From NCBI GenBank assembly GCA_037178625.1, contig CM074133.1, positions 1,302,001 through 1,366,000 on the forward strand: a stretch of 64,000 nt of DNA. The letters run 5' to 3'. The position numbers were made by a program, and so were the translations under genes. Origin of the DNA: Skeletonema tropicum (Eukaryota; Bacillariophyta; Thalassiosirophyceae; Thalassiosirales; Thalassiosiraceae). The notes under the pieces are model-generated. The model did not search any database. It was not told the origin of the DNA and saw only the letters and a program-made list of their open reading frames with translations. Positions within the stretch are counted from its first letter, which is position 1, and the number at the start of each line of letters is the position of its first letter. This document shows, piece by piece, positions 51,725 through 60,625 of the stretch.

Positions 51725-52873
51725 TTATGCTCCATTAAAGTGCACCACAATCAACACCGTCTTTGCTAGATTTCCATCAATGTCGACATCACTTTCCACC
51801 ATCATTGCTTTGTTGGTCATTGCAATGCCACCATTATTCGTTGGTTGTGGCATTGGCAAAATAACTACCTGTCCACCCATTTCTTTCACACTGTCTACTA
51901 ACGCACTTCGGCATCCCGATGTGCGTTCTTTCTCCGGATCCGTAATTAGTACGTAACCACCATCATTTGGATGAAGTAAATTTCGTAGTTTTGTGGCCAA
52001 TGAATCCATTGATGAAGGTTCATAGAGAATGTCTGAAGCAAGTATAAGCGTTTGTTTGTTGTCGTAATCAAGTGAATCAAGTTGCAAGTCGTGGTAGCAT
52101 ATATTTTTATCTGCACTCGTCCAATCATCAATTGAAGAACGCGCAGTGATTAGTGGCGGAGTACTGCCGACCACCTCTTCTTTATCACTAGAAATGGGCC
52201 CTGTGGCCAAATTATTGATAGCGGCAGAAGCCATGACACAGTGTAGTGCATACGGTTCTCTGTCAAGAAACGTAACTGTTCGTTTGATATTCGGTGATTC
52301 GGTGGCGGCAGAAACTGCAAATGACAGCCCAGCCAAGCCCAGACCACATCCCAACTCAATAATATGAGATGTGGTTTGTAGAGCTTGGATGGCTTGCTTA
52401 ACGAGATCACGTTCTTGTTCATTCAATTTAGATGTGAAATCCAAGTCAATGCTGGAATCATCTTGGCCACTCAAATGCAAAGATTGAAGCGTAAATCTTG
52501 CTAGGGACAGTGCAGTAGGCCAAATTCTGCCCCAACTCGGGTCTGAGTCGGTTTGTCTCTTTGTGTAAGCGTACCATTCCCATAGTGATTCCATGTCGGG
52601 CGGTCGAACAAGGAGTAACTCTTTTTGTAAAATCACATCTTCCCGTTGTTGCGAATCACAGACAGTTGTTGTTATTGTTTTTGACGTAGCGATTGGTATC
52701 AAGTCTTCAACCATTGGCGGAAGAGAGAATCCGCCCGCATGTAACTGTCGTGGATAGGATGTACCAGCCATTGGTGAGACGCTAAAGGCAGTTGTTGCTA
52801 CAACAAAAGTCGCCGTCAAGAGAATGGCAAGTAGAGGAGACGATAATATGATGGATTTATTGGTCCTACTCAT
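51725..52873 (-). CDS. METTL/FAM86-type methyltransferase, plastid-type leader
   Basis: From ATG 52873 the protein has 382 residues. The upstream in-frame ATG (52978) gives a less convincing N-terminus. The leader (LLAILLTATFVVATTAF) ends in TTAF, an ASAF-like site. The class I methyltransferase core is clear: IIELGCGLGLAGLSFAVS (SAM-binding motif I), VTFLDREPYALHC (motif II acid), LILASDILYEPSSMDSLA and GGYVLITDPEKERT. The ASDILY segment corresponds to the DxxY-type motif of the Methyltransf_16 family, which mostly methylates lysines of translation and chaperone proteins. Substrate is unknown. Confidence 0.85.
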   Translation of the reverse strand: MSRTNKSIILSSPLLAILLTATFVVATTAFSVSPMAGTSYPRQLHAGGFSLPPMVEDLIPIATSKTITTTVCDSQQREDVILQKELLLVRPPDMESLWEWYAYTKRQTDSDPSWGRIWPTALSLARFTLQSLHLSGQDDSSIDLDFTSKLNEQERDLVKQAIQALQTTSHIIELGCGLGLAGLSFAVSAATESPNIKRTVTFLDREPYALHCVMASAAINNLATGPISSDKEEVVGSTPPLITARSSIDDWTSADKNICYHDLQLDSLDYDNKQTLILASDILYEPSSMDSLATKLRNLLHPNDGGYVLITDPEKERTSGCRSALVDSVKEMGGQVVILPMPQPTNNGGIAMTNKAMMVESDVDIDGNLAKTVLIVVHFNGA

Positions 52874-53339
52874 CAGGATTGTTCGGAATTGTGGCGGTGA
52901 CCACGAGAGCAGATCCGCTGTTGCTGCCCTCAAGTGCAAAAGGCAGGGAAGAGGGATTGCTATGCTAGCTGCCCTCAAGTAGTGCAGATTATTATTTAGG
53001 CTAAGAGAGGAAGGAAGGGAGGAGGATCTTTTTACTTTTTAGATCTTTTCACTGCCACCTACAGAGGAACTAGTAGTGAATCGGGCGGGAAAGATCATCA
53101 TCTCCCCTTCATCCAGCCTGGCCATGGCGAACCTCGGCAACCTCTGGAGACAGTCGAAGCGGCTACAAGCGCAGCCAGAGCAAAGCATTCTCTGATCAAG
53201 TATCTACGATGGGAGCAAAAGAACATCTACCAAAAACCTCGGAAGTAATAGCATAAAGATTCAATTATTGTTGAGTACTTCGTGGCTCTACAGCTGCTCT
53301 ACAGTACAATATCGTTTTATTTTACACCTTACAACAGAT
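52874..53339. promoter_or_regulatory. Shared promoter region, divergent genes
   Basis: A 466-bp region between the methyltransferase and acyltransferase-like start codons. A small GC-rich patch (53,115-53,200) contains a 23-codon ORF (MANLGNLWRQSKR) of uncertain meaning; it may be a leader ORF. The frame of the downstream gene is open to 53268 but has no ATG there. Confidence 0.35.
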
Positions 53340-54872
53340 ATGCTACTCACCGCCGCAATAGTAGCAGCAGCAGCCTACGCCAAGAAAAATGACGATGACG
53401 CGGCTGGTGGTGGCGATGTCGAAGGAACGAGCTCACAAAACATGGATGCTCTCTTCTTGCAAAACTTTGCATCCATTGACCTTCTCCCGTTAGAACAAAC
53501 ATTATTGACAATGGAACATCCGATCAATACAGTTTCATTCTATTCAATACAGCCTTCTTGTGATATCGAAGTAGTTGTGCAGAAACTGGAGAGACGGGTA
53601 CACGAGATCCTAAAAGCGAATCCTTGGCTGGGAGGTTGGTATGTAAAAGGTTTCAAGAATGGTTCTTTCGACAACACGCCTCGTATTTGGTACGATACGT
53701 TTGGAGACGAGATGGCACCGAATCTATTCCAGGTTTTGTCAGATAAAGATGTTCCAATAACTAGCACGACGCCGTTTCTTGATTACGAAAAGATACTGTG
53801 CAACTCGGCTGCATTAGTCAAGACAAATCCTATACTTGTGAACAGAAAGGAAGAATCCATGTTTCGGGTCACTGCAATTGTTTCAAAAGACAACAACGAA
53901 ATCGCGCTCATTACCAGCATGTCGCACATATGCGGTGATGGTCACACATACTATCGAATCCACAACATGGTACTTGGTGAGCCTATCATTGCAATGATAC
54001 CTGAGCGAGAATTACGTTACAGTGAAAAGGTTATGGAATTGATGGGTAGGCAAGAAGCGCATTACATATCTCATATTACAACTGATCCAGTATGGGCAAA
54101 ACTTTTTCGAGTGACAAGTAGTGAAGTCGAGGAAGATCCTGGTAGCGAATTGCACATGAGAACCTTTGTAGTGAATCAACACTGGGTAGGGAATATCAAG
54201 GCTGCACACATGAGTGAAGGAACTATTACTGACATAACGAAGAGCACTATGCGTTCTCCTATGGCAAATGTATTTGAATATCAAATGCAAAATAGTTATA
54301 ATCCAACACAATCTACCAATGATATCATTGTAAGCTGGTTTTGGACCTTGGTCAAGCCGAATGTAGGGCTGATGGCGGTCAACATGCGTGGTCGCGTTGA
54401 CATAGTGAGTGAGCACCATGCTGGGAACTATCATAATCCTATACCATACGCTGGCAGAGAAGATTATAAGTCTCCATTGATGATTAGAGAGTCACTCGCG
54501 ACGTGCCGTAGGGCTGGAAGAGTTTCTGATTCGAATATGCGAACAGAGCTTCCACATCCTTCGCCAGACCTTACCTTTAGCATCATCTCTAATTGGGCAT
54601 CGTTCCGACCTCCATCCTTGAAAGAGGAGGAGGATGAAGAGGAAGAGAACGAATACAACTTGCAATGGAACAGCAAAGGTGTACATCTCATTCGCCATCT
54701 CCCCATTATGTTTCCCGAGAGTCTGAGCAAGACTTTGCCAAAGAGAATGTCTTTCCTAGTCATGTTCTCCTGCGGTAACGAAGATATAGGCTGTGTACTC
54801 ATGGCCCCTAAAATGGCCATCGATGAAATCGAAATTTGTGGGATTGTTAAAGAAATGATTGCCAAGTTTTAA
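53340..54872 (+). CDS. HxxxDG acyltransferase / condensation-like protein
   Basis: A 510-residue intronless protein starting at ATG 53340. The N-terminus (MLLTAAIVAAAAYAKK) is a possible signal or anchor. The key motif SHICGDGHTYYRI at about residues 195-207 contains H-x-x-x-D-G, the active site shared by CoA-dependent acyltransferases, NRPS condensation domains and wax-ester-type enzymes. A fold like this usually also has a DFGWG-like motif, which I do not see. An acidic insertion (EEEDEEEENEY) is near the end. It may transfer acyl groups to an alcohol or amine; substrate unknown. Confidence 0.55.
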   Translation: MLLTAAIVAAAAYAKKNDDDAAGGGDVEGTSSQNMDALFLQNFASIDLLPLEQTLLTMEHPINTVSFYSIQPSCDIEVVVQKLERRVHEILKANPWLGGWYVKGFKNGSFDNTPRIWYDTFGDEMAPNLFQVLSDKDVPITSTTPFLDYEKILCNSAALVKTNPILVNRKEESMFRVTAIVSKDNNEIALITSMSHICGDGHTYYRIHNMVLGEPIIAMIPERELRYSEKVMELMGRQEAHYISHITTDPVWAKLFRVTSSEVEEDPGSELHMRTFVVNQHWVGNIKAAHMSEGTITDITKSTMRSPMANVFEYQMQNSYNPTQSTNDIIVSWFWTLVKPNVGLMAVNMRGRVDIVSEHHAGNYHNPIPYAGREDYKSPLMIRESLATCRRAGRVSDSNMRTELPHPSPDLTFSIISNWASFRPPSLKEEEDEEEENEYNLQWNSKGVHLIRHLPIMFPESLSKTLPKRMSFLVMFSCGNEDIGCVLMAPKMAIDEIEICGIVKEMIAKF

Positions 54873-55027
54873 TGTATTTCAAGGCTGTTAAATAATTTTC
54901 ATATTATGGATTTAATGTTAAATCTGTTTCCTTTCCTCTTGGTTCCCCGCATCAAGCCAGAAGAATATATACATAAAGAGAGAATGCACCCTGAACTCTG
55001 TTAAGTCAAGTCAGCATAGGTAGTTCT

Positions 55028-56707
55028 TTACATTCCAAAGAAATCCAACAATGAACCAACTGCATTCCTCTCTCTAACTGCTTCTGCACTTCCATTATGT
55101 GCCAATATCTCATGTGGACTAATATGTCGTTGTTGAGCCGAAGAAGAAGCAGCAGCAGCAGCACTATTGCCATTTGCATTAGTACCATTATTGTCCCCCC
55201 GTCGAGAATTGCGCCCCGACGTGGCACTCCCAATATCTGTTCCAAGAGATCCTCCCTCATTCCCAGGTGAATTCGTATGAGCCATGCTACTACTAACCGT
55301 TCGGTTCATACCACCACCGCCGCCAGTCATGGAAGAGGATGTTGGTGTTGGAGCTGCTGCTGCTGCCTGACCACTAGTCACACGTTTAATGTTCCCACTG
55401 TAACTACTACTGGGAGTTAATCCTCCCATACCCTGCATATGATAATGATTTTGGTTGGGGTGATATCCCCCCGAAAACTTGTTCATAATCATATTTCGAA
55501 TCTCATTCTGCAACCGATTGACCATATCCAACAGCTTGTTCACTTTGACCTTTTCGTCTCGAATTAATTTTTGGGACTCGGCGTTTTCTTTTTCGAGTGC
55601 TTCACATTGCCCCTTCCACGTCTTTTCCCGTTGTCGTAAGGTATGTTCCAAGTTCTGAACCTTGATCTGCTCTTCTTCCAGTCGATGCTCCAAGTCAAAA
55701 TGTATCTTTTCCAAGTCAATAACTCGCCGTGATAGGTTTTCAGTGATGCGGATGTATTCTTTGAGATCTTTGACTTCTTCGGAAACGAGTCGATCGTAGA
55801 GGGGAGTGTTGGTGAGTGATCGTCCTTCGGAGGAGGATTGTGAGAGAAGGGAGGTTTGTGATGATATGTTTGACATGGGATTCATGCCGTTGTTTCTATT
55901 GGTTGTTGGAGCTTGTCCTACATGATGTTGATGCTGCATCGGGCGTTGCTGCTGTTGAGGTTGTTGTTGCTGCTGCTGTGCATACTGCGGTTGAGATCTT
56001 TGTTGTTTGGACATTTGCTGTGGATTTGGATTTGGGTGTGCGATCCGTTGCTGCTGCGTTTGTGGATGTTGCACATGCGGTTGCTGTTGTCCCTGCGGCT
56101 GCTGCTGCTGGACTTGATGTTGCGCATGCTGCACATGATGTTGTTGTGGCTGTTGCTGCTGATGTTGAGGCGGTTGCTGTTGATAATGCATCGCCCCTCC
56201 CCTCGGTATGTTTGGATTTTGTTGGCGCTGCTGCATCAGAGCTTGCTGTTGCTGCTGCAAACTTTGCTGCTGATGTTGCACCCCCTGAGGACGATGATGA
56301 GGGTGCCCCCCCGAGACCATTCTCTGTTGCTGATAATGCGCCTGATTTTGCTGCTGGCGAGCATGTTGTGGCTGAACTGCCACATTCTGATGCTGCGCCA
56401 TCCGTGATGGATGAGCTGCCGCTCCTGGCTGCATGTTATTTTGCTGAGGCACCATCACTGGCTGCGGCTGTTGCTGCCGAGACGGCATCATTTGCTGCGG
56501 CTGCATGTTGTGATGTTGAAGTTGTGCTGCCTGCTGCTGGTTCATTGTTGCCGGCTGCTGCTGATGTCCGGTATTGGGACCTCCGGCACCGTTTATCACA
56601 TGATGTGTCTGATGTGTCGCAGCCTTTCTATTAGATGGACCAGCGGGACCATCTGTTGATGGACCTGGCGCGGCTCGCCCACCTGGAATCGCCATTGATG
56701 TTGCCAT
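55028..56707 (-). CDS. Gln-rich protein with central coiled coil
   Basis: A 559-residue intronless ORF. Residues about 40-280 are dominated by Gln, His and Pro (runs such as QHQQQQPQQHH), encoded by mixed CAA and CAG. Residues about 300-415 form a coiled coil (LYDRLVSEEVKDLKEYIRI, RVIDLEKIHFDLEHRLEEEQ, LLDMVNRLQNEIRNMI). The tail is Ser/Gly/Asn rich and ends VGSLLDFFGM. Such composition suits a phase-separating regulatory or RNA-granule protein, but no domain identifies it. Confidence 0.65.
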   Translation of the reverse strand: MATSMAIPGGRAAPGPSTDGPAGPSNRKAATHQTHHVINGAGGPNTGHQQQPATMNQQQAAQLQHHNMQPQQMMPSRQQQPQPVMVPQQNNMQPGAAAHPSRMAQHQNVAVQPQHARQQQNQAHYQQQRMVSGGHPHHRPQGVQHQQQSLQQQQQALMQQRQQNPNIPRGGAMHYQQQPPQHQQQQPQQHHVQHAQHQVQQQQPQGQQQPHVQHPQTQQQRIAHPNPNPQQMSKQQRSQPQYAQQQQQQPQQQQRPMQHQHHVGQAPTTNRNNGMNPMSNISSQTSLLSQSSSEGRSLTNTPLYDRLVSEEVKDLKEYIRITENLSRRVIDLEKIHFDLEHRLEEEQIKVQNLEHTLRQREKTWKGQCEALEKENAESQKLIRDEKVKVNKLLDMVNRLQNEIRNMIMNKFSGGYHPNQNHYHMQGMGGLTPSSSYSGNIKRVTSGQAAAAAPTPTSSSMTGGGGGMNRTVSSSMAHTNSPGNEGGSLGTDIGSATSGRNSRRGDNNGTNANGNSAAAAASSSAQQRHISPHEILAHNGSAEAVRERNAVGSLLDFFGM

Positions 56708-57119
56708 TTTTTATTATGCCAGATTTATTTTGGAAACGTGCCGCTAACAAACAGATGTACCTGATGACAATGCTGCTCAATGTTGTCCATGTTGTGACCT
56801 CCATCAGCCTCTAACCTCAAAAATACAGAATAGGTGTACGAAAATACAGTAACAGGTAGGTACAGGTGTACCTAGAAGTACCTACCCTTTTCCACGGGCG
56901 GTGCCTGTGACAACGAAAACCAAAAGCCGGCAAAAGACAAAAATTGAACAATTTTTCGTGAAAATATGTTGTATTGTGCGTGTTTTTGACGATTTTCGCT
57001 TAGTACGAAAGATCCAAGACATCACATCTTCTCTTCCGCGCCACTTTTCCTCCCACTCGCACTCGCACTTTTCCTCAGATTTGCTCCGCAGCCTGCCTCA
57101 TAGAAGATTATCACTCGTA

Positions 57120-58802
57120 ATGGCGTACCATGCAACCTCTTTTCGGCACCAAATCATGACTACCATGCCTGCTTTCATTTTGCTTGTTCTTCTGATAACG
57201 CCGTTATCCTCATCGGCCTGGTCACCGGCGTTCATTACTCAGATTGGACAACAATGTGTTACACCATCAGGTTGCTCCCTACGAAGAAGAATCACATCAT
57301 CAAAAGATAACGTTATCGCACTACATACTTCATCAACATCAGAGGATGGACATCCTATTCCTGAAACTGCTGATCTCAAACGTCTCGTAACTCAAATGGG
57401 TAAAACATCACGGGGATCATCCACAGACAAACAATTACCCAAGACATCACGATATCAGCTGGGAGTTGGGAAGAACCTTCCCATCGGAGGGAATGCAACG
57501 TTGTCATCAAACGGCGATCAAGATAACATTGAAAACGTTGCATCTTTCTTTCCTATAGTAGAGCCAGTATCTAAACCTGAACCGGCAGTCAAGAAACCAA
57601 AGTATCAGAAACCAAAGTATGATACTGGAGAAGGCAAAAATGCTCCCATAACCAGTAATACTGGCGGAACCAGTCCACGAGGACCAGATTACAATAACCC
57701 TCCCTTCAACGATAACGGTTTCCGTACAACAACCAAAACACATCTGCTAACCACTGGGGATGAAGATAGTGCAAGATTAACACGAGCTGTTTGGGATAAA
57801 GATCACTTCGATGAGAGCGGTCAATCATCATTGTCAGCAGCAAATAATGGAGAACAACAACAAAATGTAGAGGTGAATGACATTTTCAATGCAGTAGGGA
57901 CTGATGCTGTGATACCCTATGAACAGATTGACCTATCAGTACCACCATCAGTATATTCTCATCCATCTGATGACGGAACATCGTCAGAACAAATCGATCT
58001 AGTTTGGGATTTGATGCTTCACGAAGCAAAGGTTGAGGCGGCTCGAGAACCACTTTTGGTTTCATTCCTTTATTCAACAATCATAAACCATCCAACTTTG
58101 GAATCAGCTCTTGCGTTTCACTTGGCAAATCGTCTATCCAATCCAGCCATGTTGTCGACCCAAATAATGTCATTGATTCGAGAAGCGTTAGATGCAGATC
58201 CAGACTTTCGAAGGAGCTTGAGAGCAGATATATTGGCAGTTCGTGATAGAGATCCTGCATGCAATTGTTTGCCAGATGTGTTCCTTTACTTCAAGGGATT
58301 TCATGCTCTGCAAACGTATCGTGTCAGCCATTACCTGTGGAAGAGTGGAAGACGAGTGCTTGCTCATTACTTGCAGAGTCAAGTGTCACAAAATATGCAG
58401 ATCGATATTCATCCCAACGCAACTTTGGGCAGCGGAATAATGTTGGATCATGGGACTGGGATTGTCATTGGTGAAACTGCACACTTGGGTCACAATTGTT
58501 CTGTGTTACATCATGTAACTCTCGGAGGTAGTGGCAAAAAAGGTGTAGATAGACATCCGAAAGTAGGCAATGGTGTCTTGTTAGGCGCAGGAGCATCGGT
58601 TTTGGGCAATATCAACATTGGCGATGGGTGTCAGGTAGGAGCTGGAACGCTGGTGATAGAAGATCTGCCACCAAGAAGTGTGGCGGTAGGAGTTCCTGCC
58701 AAGATAATAGGGAAGTTTGTTGATGTGACTGCACAACCGAGTATTGGAATGAATCAGCTAGGGAGCAAGGAATCAGATGAGGTTATTGCATTTAATATAT
58801 GA
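57120..58802 (+). CDS. cysE: Serine O-acetyltransferase, plastid-type leader
   Basis: From ATG 57120 the protein has 560 residues; the frame is open upstream but without an ATG. A signal peptide (MPAFILLVLLITPLSSSA) is followed by WSPAF, an ASAF-like site with Trp in place of Phe. Residues about 35-290 are low-complexity and not conserved. The catalytic part (about 290-540) has the family order: SLRADILAVRDRDPACNC, the substrate-binding FLYFKGFHALQTYRVSHYLW, the hexapeptide repeats (IDIHPNATLGSGIMLDHGTG, HHVTLGGSG) with the catalytic Asp/His pair, and GVPAKIIGKF. It makes O-acetylserine for cysteine synthesis. The long N-terminal extension is unusual. Confidence 0.92.
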   Translation: MAYHATSFRHQIMTTMPAFILLVLLITPLSSSAWSPAFITQIGQQCVTPSGCSLRRRITSSKDNVIALHTSSTSEDGHPIPETADLKRLVTQMGKTSRGSSTDKQLPKTSRYQLGVGKNLPIGGNATLSSNGDQDNIENVASFFPIVEPVSKPEPAVKKPKYQKPKYDTGEGKNAPITSNTGGTSPRGPDYNNPPFNDNGFRTTTKTHLLTTGDEDSARLTRAVWDKDHFDESGQSSLSAANNGEQQQNVEVNDIFNAVGTDAVIPYEQIDLSVPPSVYSHPSDDGTSSEQIDLVWDLMLHEAKVEAAREPLLVSFLYSTIINHPTLESALAFHLANRLSNPAMLSTQIMSLIREALDADPDFRRSLRADILAVRDRDPACNCLPDVFLYFKGFHALQTYRVSHYLWKSGRRVLAHYLQSQVSQNMQIDIHPNATLGSGIMLDHGTGIVIGETAHLGHNCSVLHHVTLGGSGKKGVDRHPKVGNGVLLGAGASVLGNINIGDGCQVGAGTLVIEDLPPRSVAVGVPAKIIGKFVDVTAQPSIGMNQLGSKESDEVIAFNI

Positions 58803-58930
58803 TGAAAATGTTATATTGTGGCGTCAATATTAATTATACCCCAAAACTCTTCAGAAATCTGTCGTTGTTGAGGTGTCAAGTTGTGTTGTAGGGTGGTGGT
58901 TATTGTGATGAATCTCCCATCACACCCCGT

Positions 58931-59359
58931 CTAATATCGATACTTTGTTGAATAATCTTTTGGAGAGACCACCAGCCCTCGTCCCTTCCGAGCCCCCCGA
59001 TAAACAATTTCAATAATGTCAATAAGTTCTTGTTTATCTGCCAACGCCCAATTAATTTTGTTATTATTTCCAGTCCCAAGATCCACCATGATGTGTTTAT
59101 TCCTATAAAAGAACATTGTCGTACACGCATCATACAATTCATACATGCCGTTGAAATCTGGAACTTCGTCTATATCTACCAAGTATATCACTGCAAAGTT
59201 TTTCACTTTTTCGGCAATCCCAAAGAGGACTTCATCTTGGACCATACATGTTTGGTCGGAATCACGGCCGAAGCGAACGACAACTACTCGGTCTTCTTCG
59301 GTCAGGATTGCTTGGTCGACTTCCCAGCCGCTTCGGAGGTGTGGTAGCATATATGACAT
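58931..59359 (-). CDS. DIB1: U5 snRNP protein Dib1 / TXNL4A
   Basis: A 142-residue thioredoxin-fold protein of the exact family length. MSYMLPHLRSGWEVDQAILT, VVVRFGRDSDQTCMVQDEVL, YLVDIDEVPDFNGMYELYD, TMFFYRNKHIMVDLGTGNNN and YRGARKGRGLVVSPKDYSTKYRY follow the whole family consensus. It binds in the U4/U6.U5 tri-snRNP and must leave before spliceosome activation. It lacks the redox CxxC pair, as the family does. It is intronless and divergent from the Mog1 gene. Confidence 0.97.
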   Translation of the reverse strand: MSYMLPHLRSGWEVDQAILTEEDRVVVVRFGRDSDQTCMVQDEVLFGIAEKVKNFAVIYLVDIDEVPDFNGMYELYDACTTMFFYRNKHIMVDLGTGNNNKINWALADKQELIDIIEIVYRGARKGRGLVVSPKDYSTKYRY

Positions 59360-59653
59360 GTTGTTGTCGGGTATAATGGTCTTTAATATTATCAGTCAGT
59401 AGAGGAACTTTCTATTATCATCTATCCTCGGGACAAAACAACGGACAAAAGCGATAATGAGCTGCGATTTTTGCTGGATGAACGATGAAAATGGTGGTAT
59501 GTGGTGTACTAATTCCTACGTTAATTTCTACAGCCCAATCAAACCGCTCCTACTTAAGGGGAAGCACCAGTCGCACGTGAGACCAGTGAAGTCTCGTGAT
59601 TGACAGAGTGCGTCGGCAAACATCTTTGTAGGAGTATTGGTGAACATTCTACA
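59360..59653. promoter_or_regulatory. Bidirectional promoter region DIB1 / MOG1
   Basis: A 294-bp gap between divergent start codons of two housekeeping nuclear genes. It must contain both promoters; no named motif recognised. Confidence 0.4.
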
Positions 59654-60483
59654 ATGTCAGAAGTCAGAGAACTCTTCGGAGGAGCGGTGGTTTGCAGAAT
59701 TCCGTTAGTATTGAGATTGAGTATTATGTACTTCTTTTTCGTGGTCCATTCTAATTGGTCAAACTTTGTGCATGATGTTGCTCACTTTTTCTATTCTCGC
59801 TTGTTTCTACTAAAGGTCTGCATGGCGTGATGTCTCACAAGTGCGACAAGTACCAGGTTAGTAGCTCTTGTTGCTATCATCTTGTCTTGCTATAATGATT
59901 ATCATTTTACCTATCTCCTGGTGTAATATGTCATATGCATTTCAATCTGTAGATATCTAATCTGATTAATTTTGTATTTATTTATTTATCTGACATATCA
60001 CGCATAGACAATCAAGAAGTCTACCAAGATTGCTCAGAGGAATCTGGCGCTGTTGTGGTCGTAGAAATTCTTGAACATCAAAGTGATGTCAAGAATGAGG
60101 ATGCTTCTAAATTCTTCTTCAGTGACTTGGCAGACGCGAATGGAGTTTCGGTAGATGATATGACGATTCAGTCGCATAATGATATGATATTTTCTTTAAA
60201 AGATGACGACGCATCCAAGCAGAAATACTTTCCGAATTTCAGTCTTTCTACACAAAAATCCGAATCACATGCGTGTATTGCAGTTGGACAGCAGCAATTA
60301 GTTGATAAATCTTTGAGAATAGAAATGTGCGTGCTAAGATTGAAAGATGTGACAACAGATCTCTTGATAACTCTCAGCATCCCTGAAAACAAGCAAAGTG
60401 CAGTTGGTGTGGACGGCCTGAGTAATTTGTTTCGCGAAGTGCTCTCGACTTTCAGGATAATAGATTGGAATCTATTTTGCTAG
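59654..60483 (+). CDS. MOG1: Ran-binding nuclear import factor Mog1
   Basis: Three exons (59654-59703, 59816-59856, 60008-60483) give 188 residues with phase-consistent joins. Donors are GTTAGT in both introns; acceptors AAAG and ATAG. The joined N-terminus MSEVRELFGGAVVCRIPSAW, then RDVSQVRQVPDNQEVYQD, matches the Mog1 start (LFGGA...P..W.DVS..R.VPDNQEV), and the third exon adds VVVVEILEHQSDV, FFFSDLADANGV, QQQLVDKSL and a RLKDVTTDLLITLSIP strand, all typical. Mog1 binds Ran and promotes release of its nucleotide, which is required for nuclear transport. Only the last exon stands out as an ORF; the first two are short. Confidence 0.9.
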
Positions 60484-60625
60484 AAACATGCCAGTTAAAA
60501 GTATTGCACTTATATCTACTTACTTATCCCTATTCTGACCACTTTTATTCCAAACCACTTGCGTATTAATTGGAGCTTTGGTCCTTCGATTTTGTACATA
60601 TATTTAGGCGCTGCACGTGTCGATA

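Noticed and set aside
53268..53339. Start of the acyltransferase-like protein at 53268
   Set aside because: That position is TTG, not ATG; the first ATG in frame is 53340.
55816..56634. 272-codon plus-strand ORF rich in Ala, Val and Asp
   Set aside because: Antisense shadow of the Gln-rich coding region; CAG/CAA repeats read backwards give such composition.
56901..57119. N-terminal extension of the serine acetyltransferase
   Set aside because: The open frame begins with GTG and contains no ATG before 57120, where a signal peptide follows.
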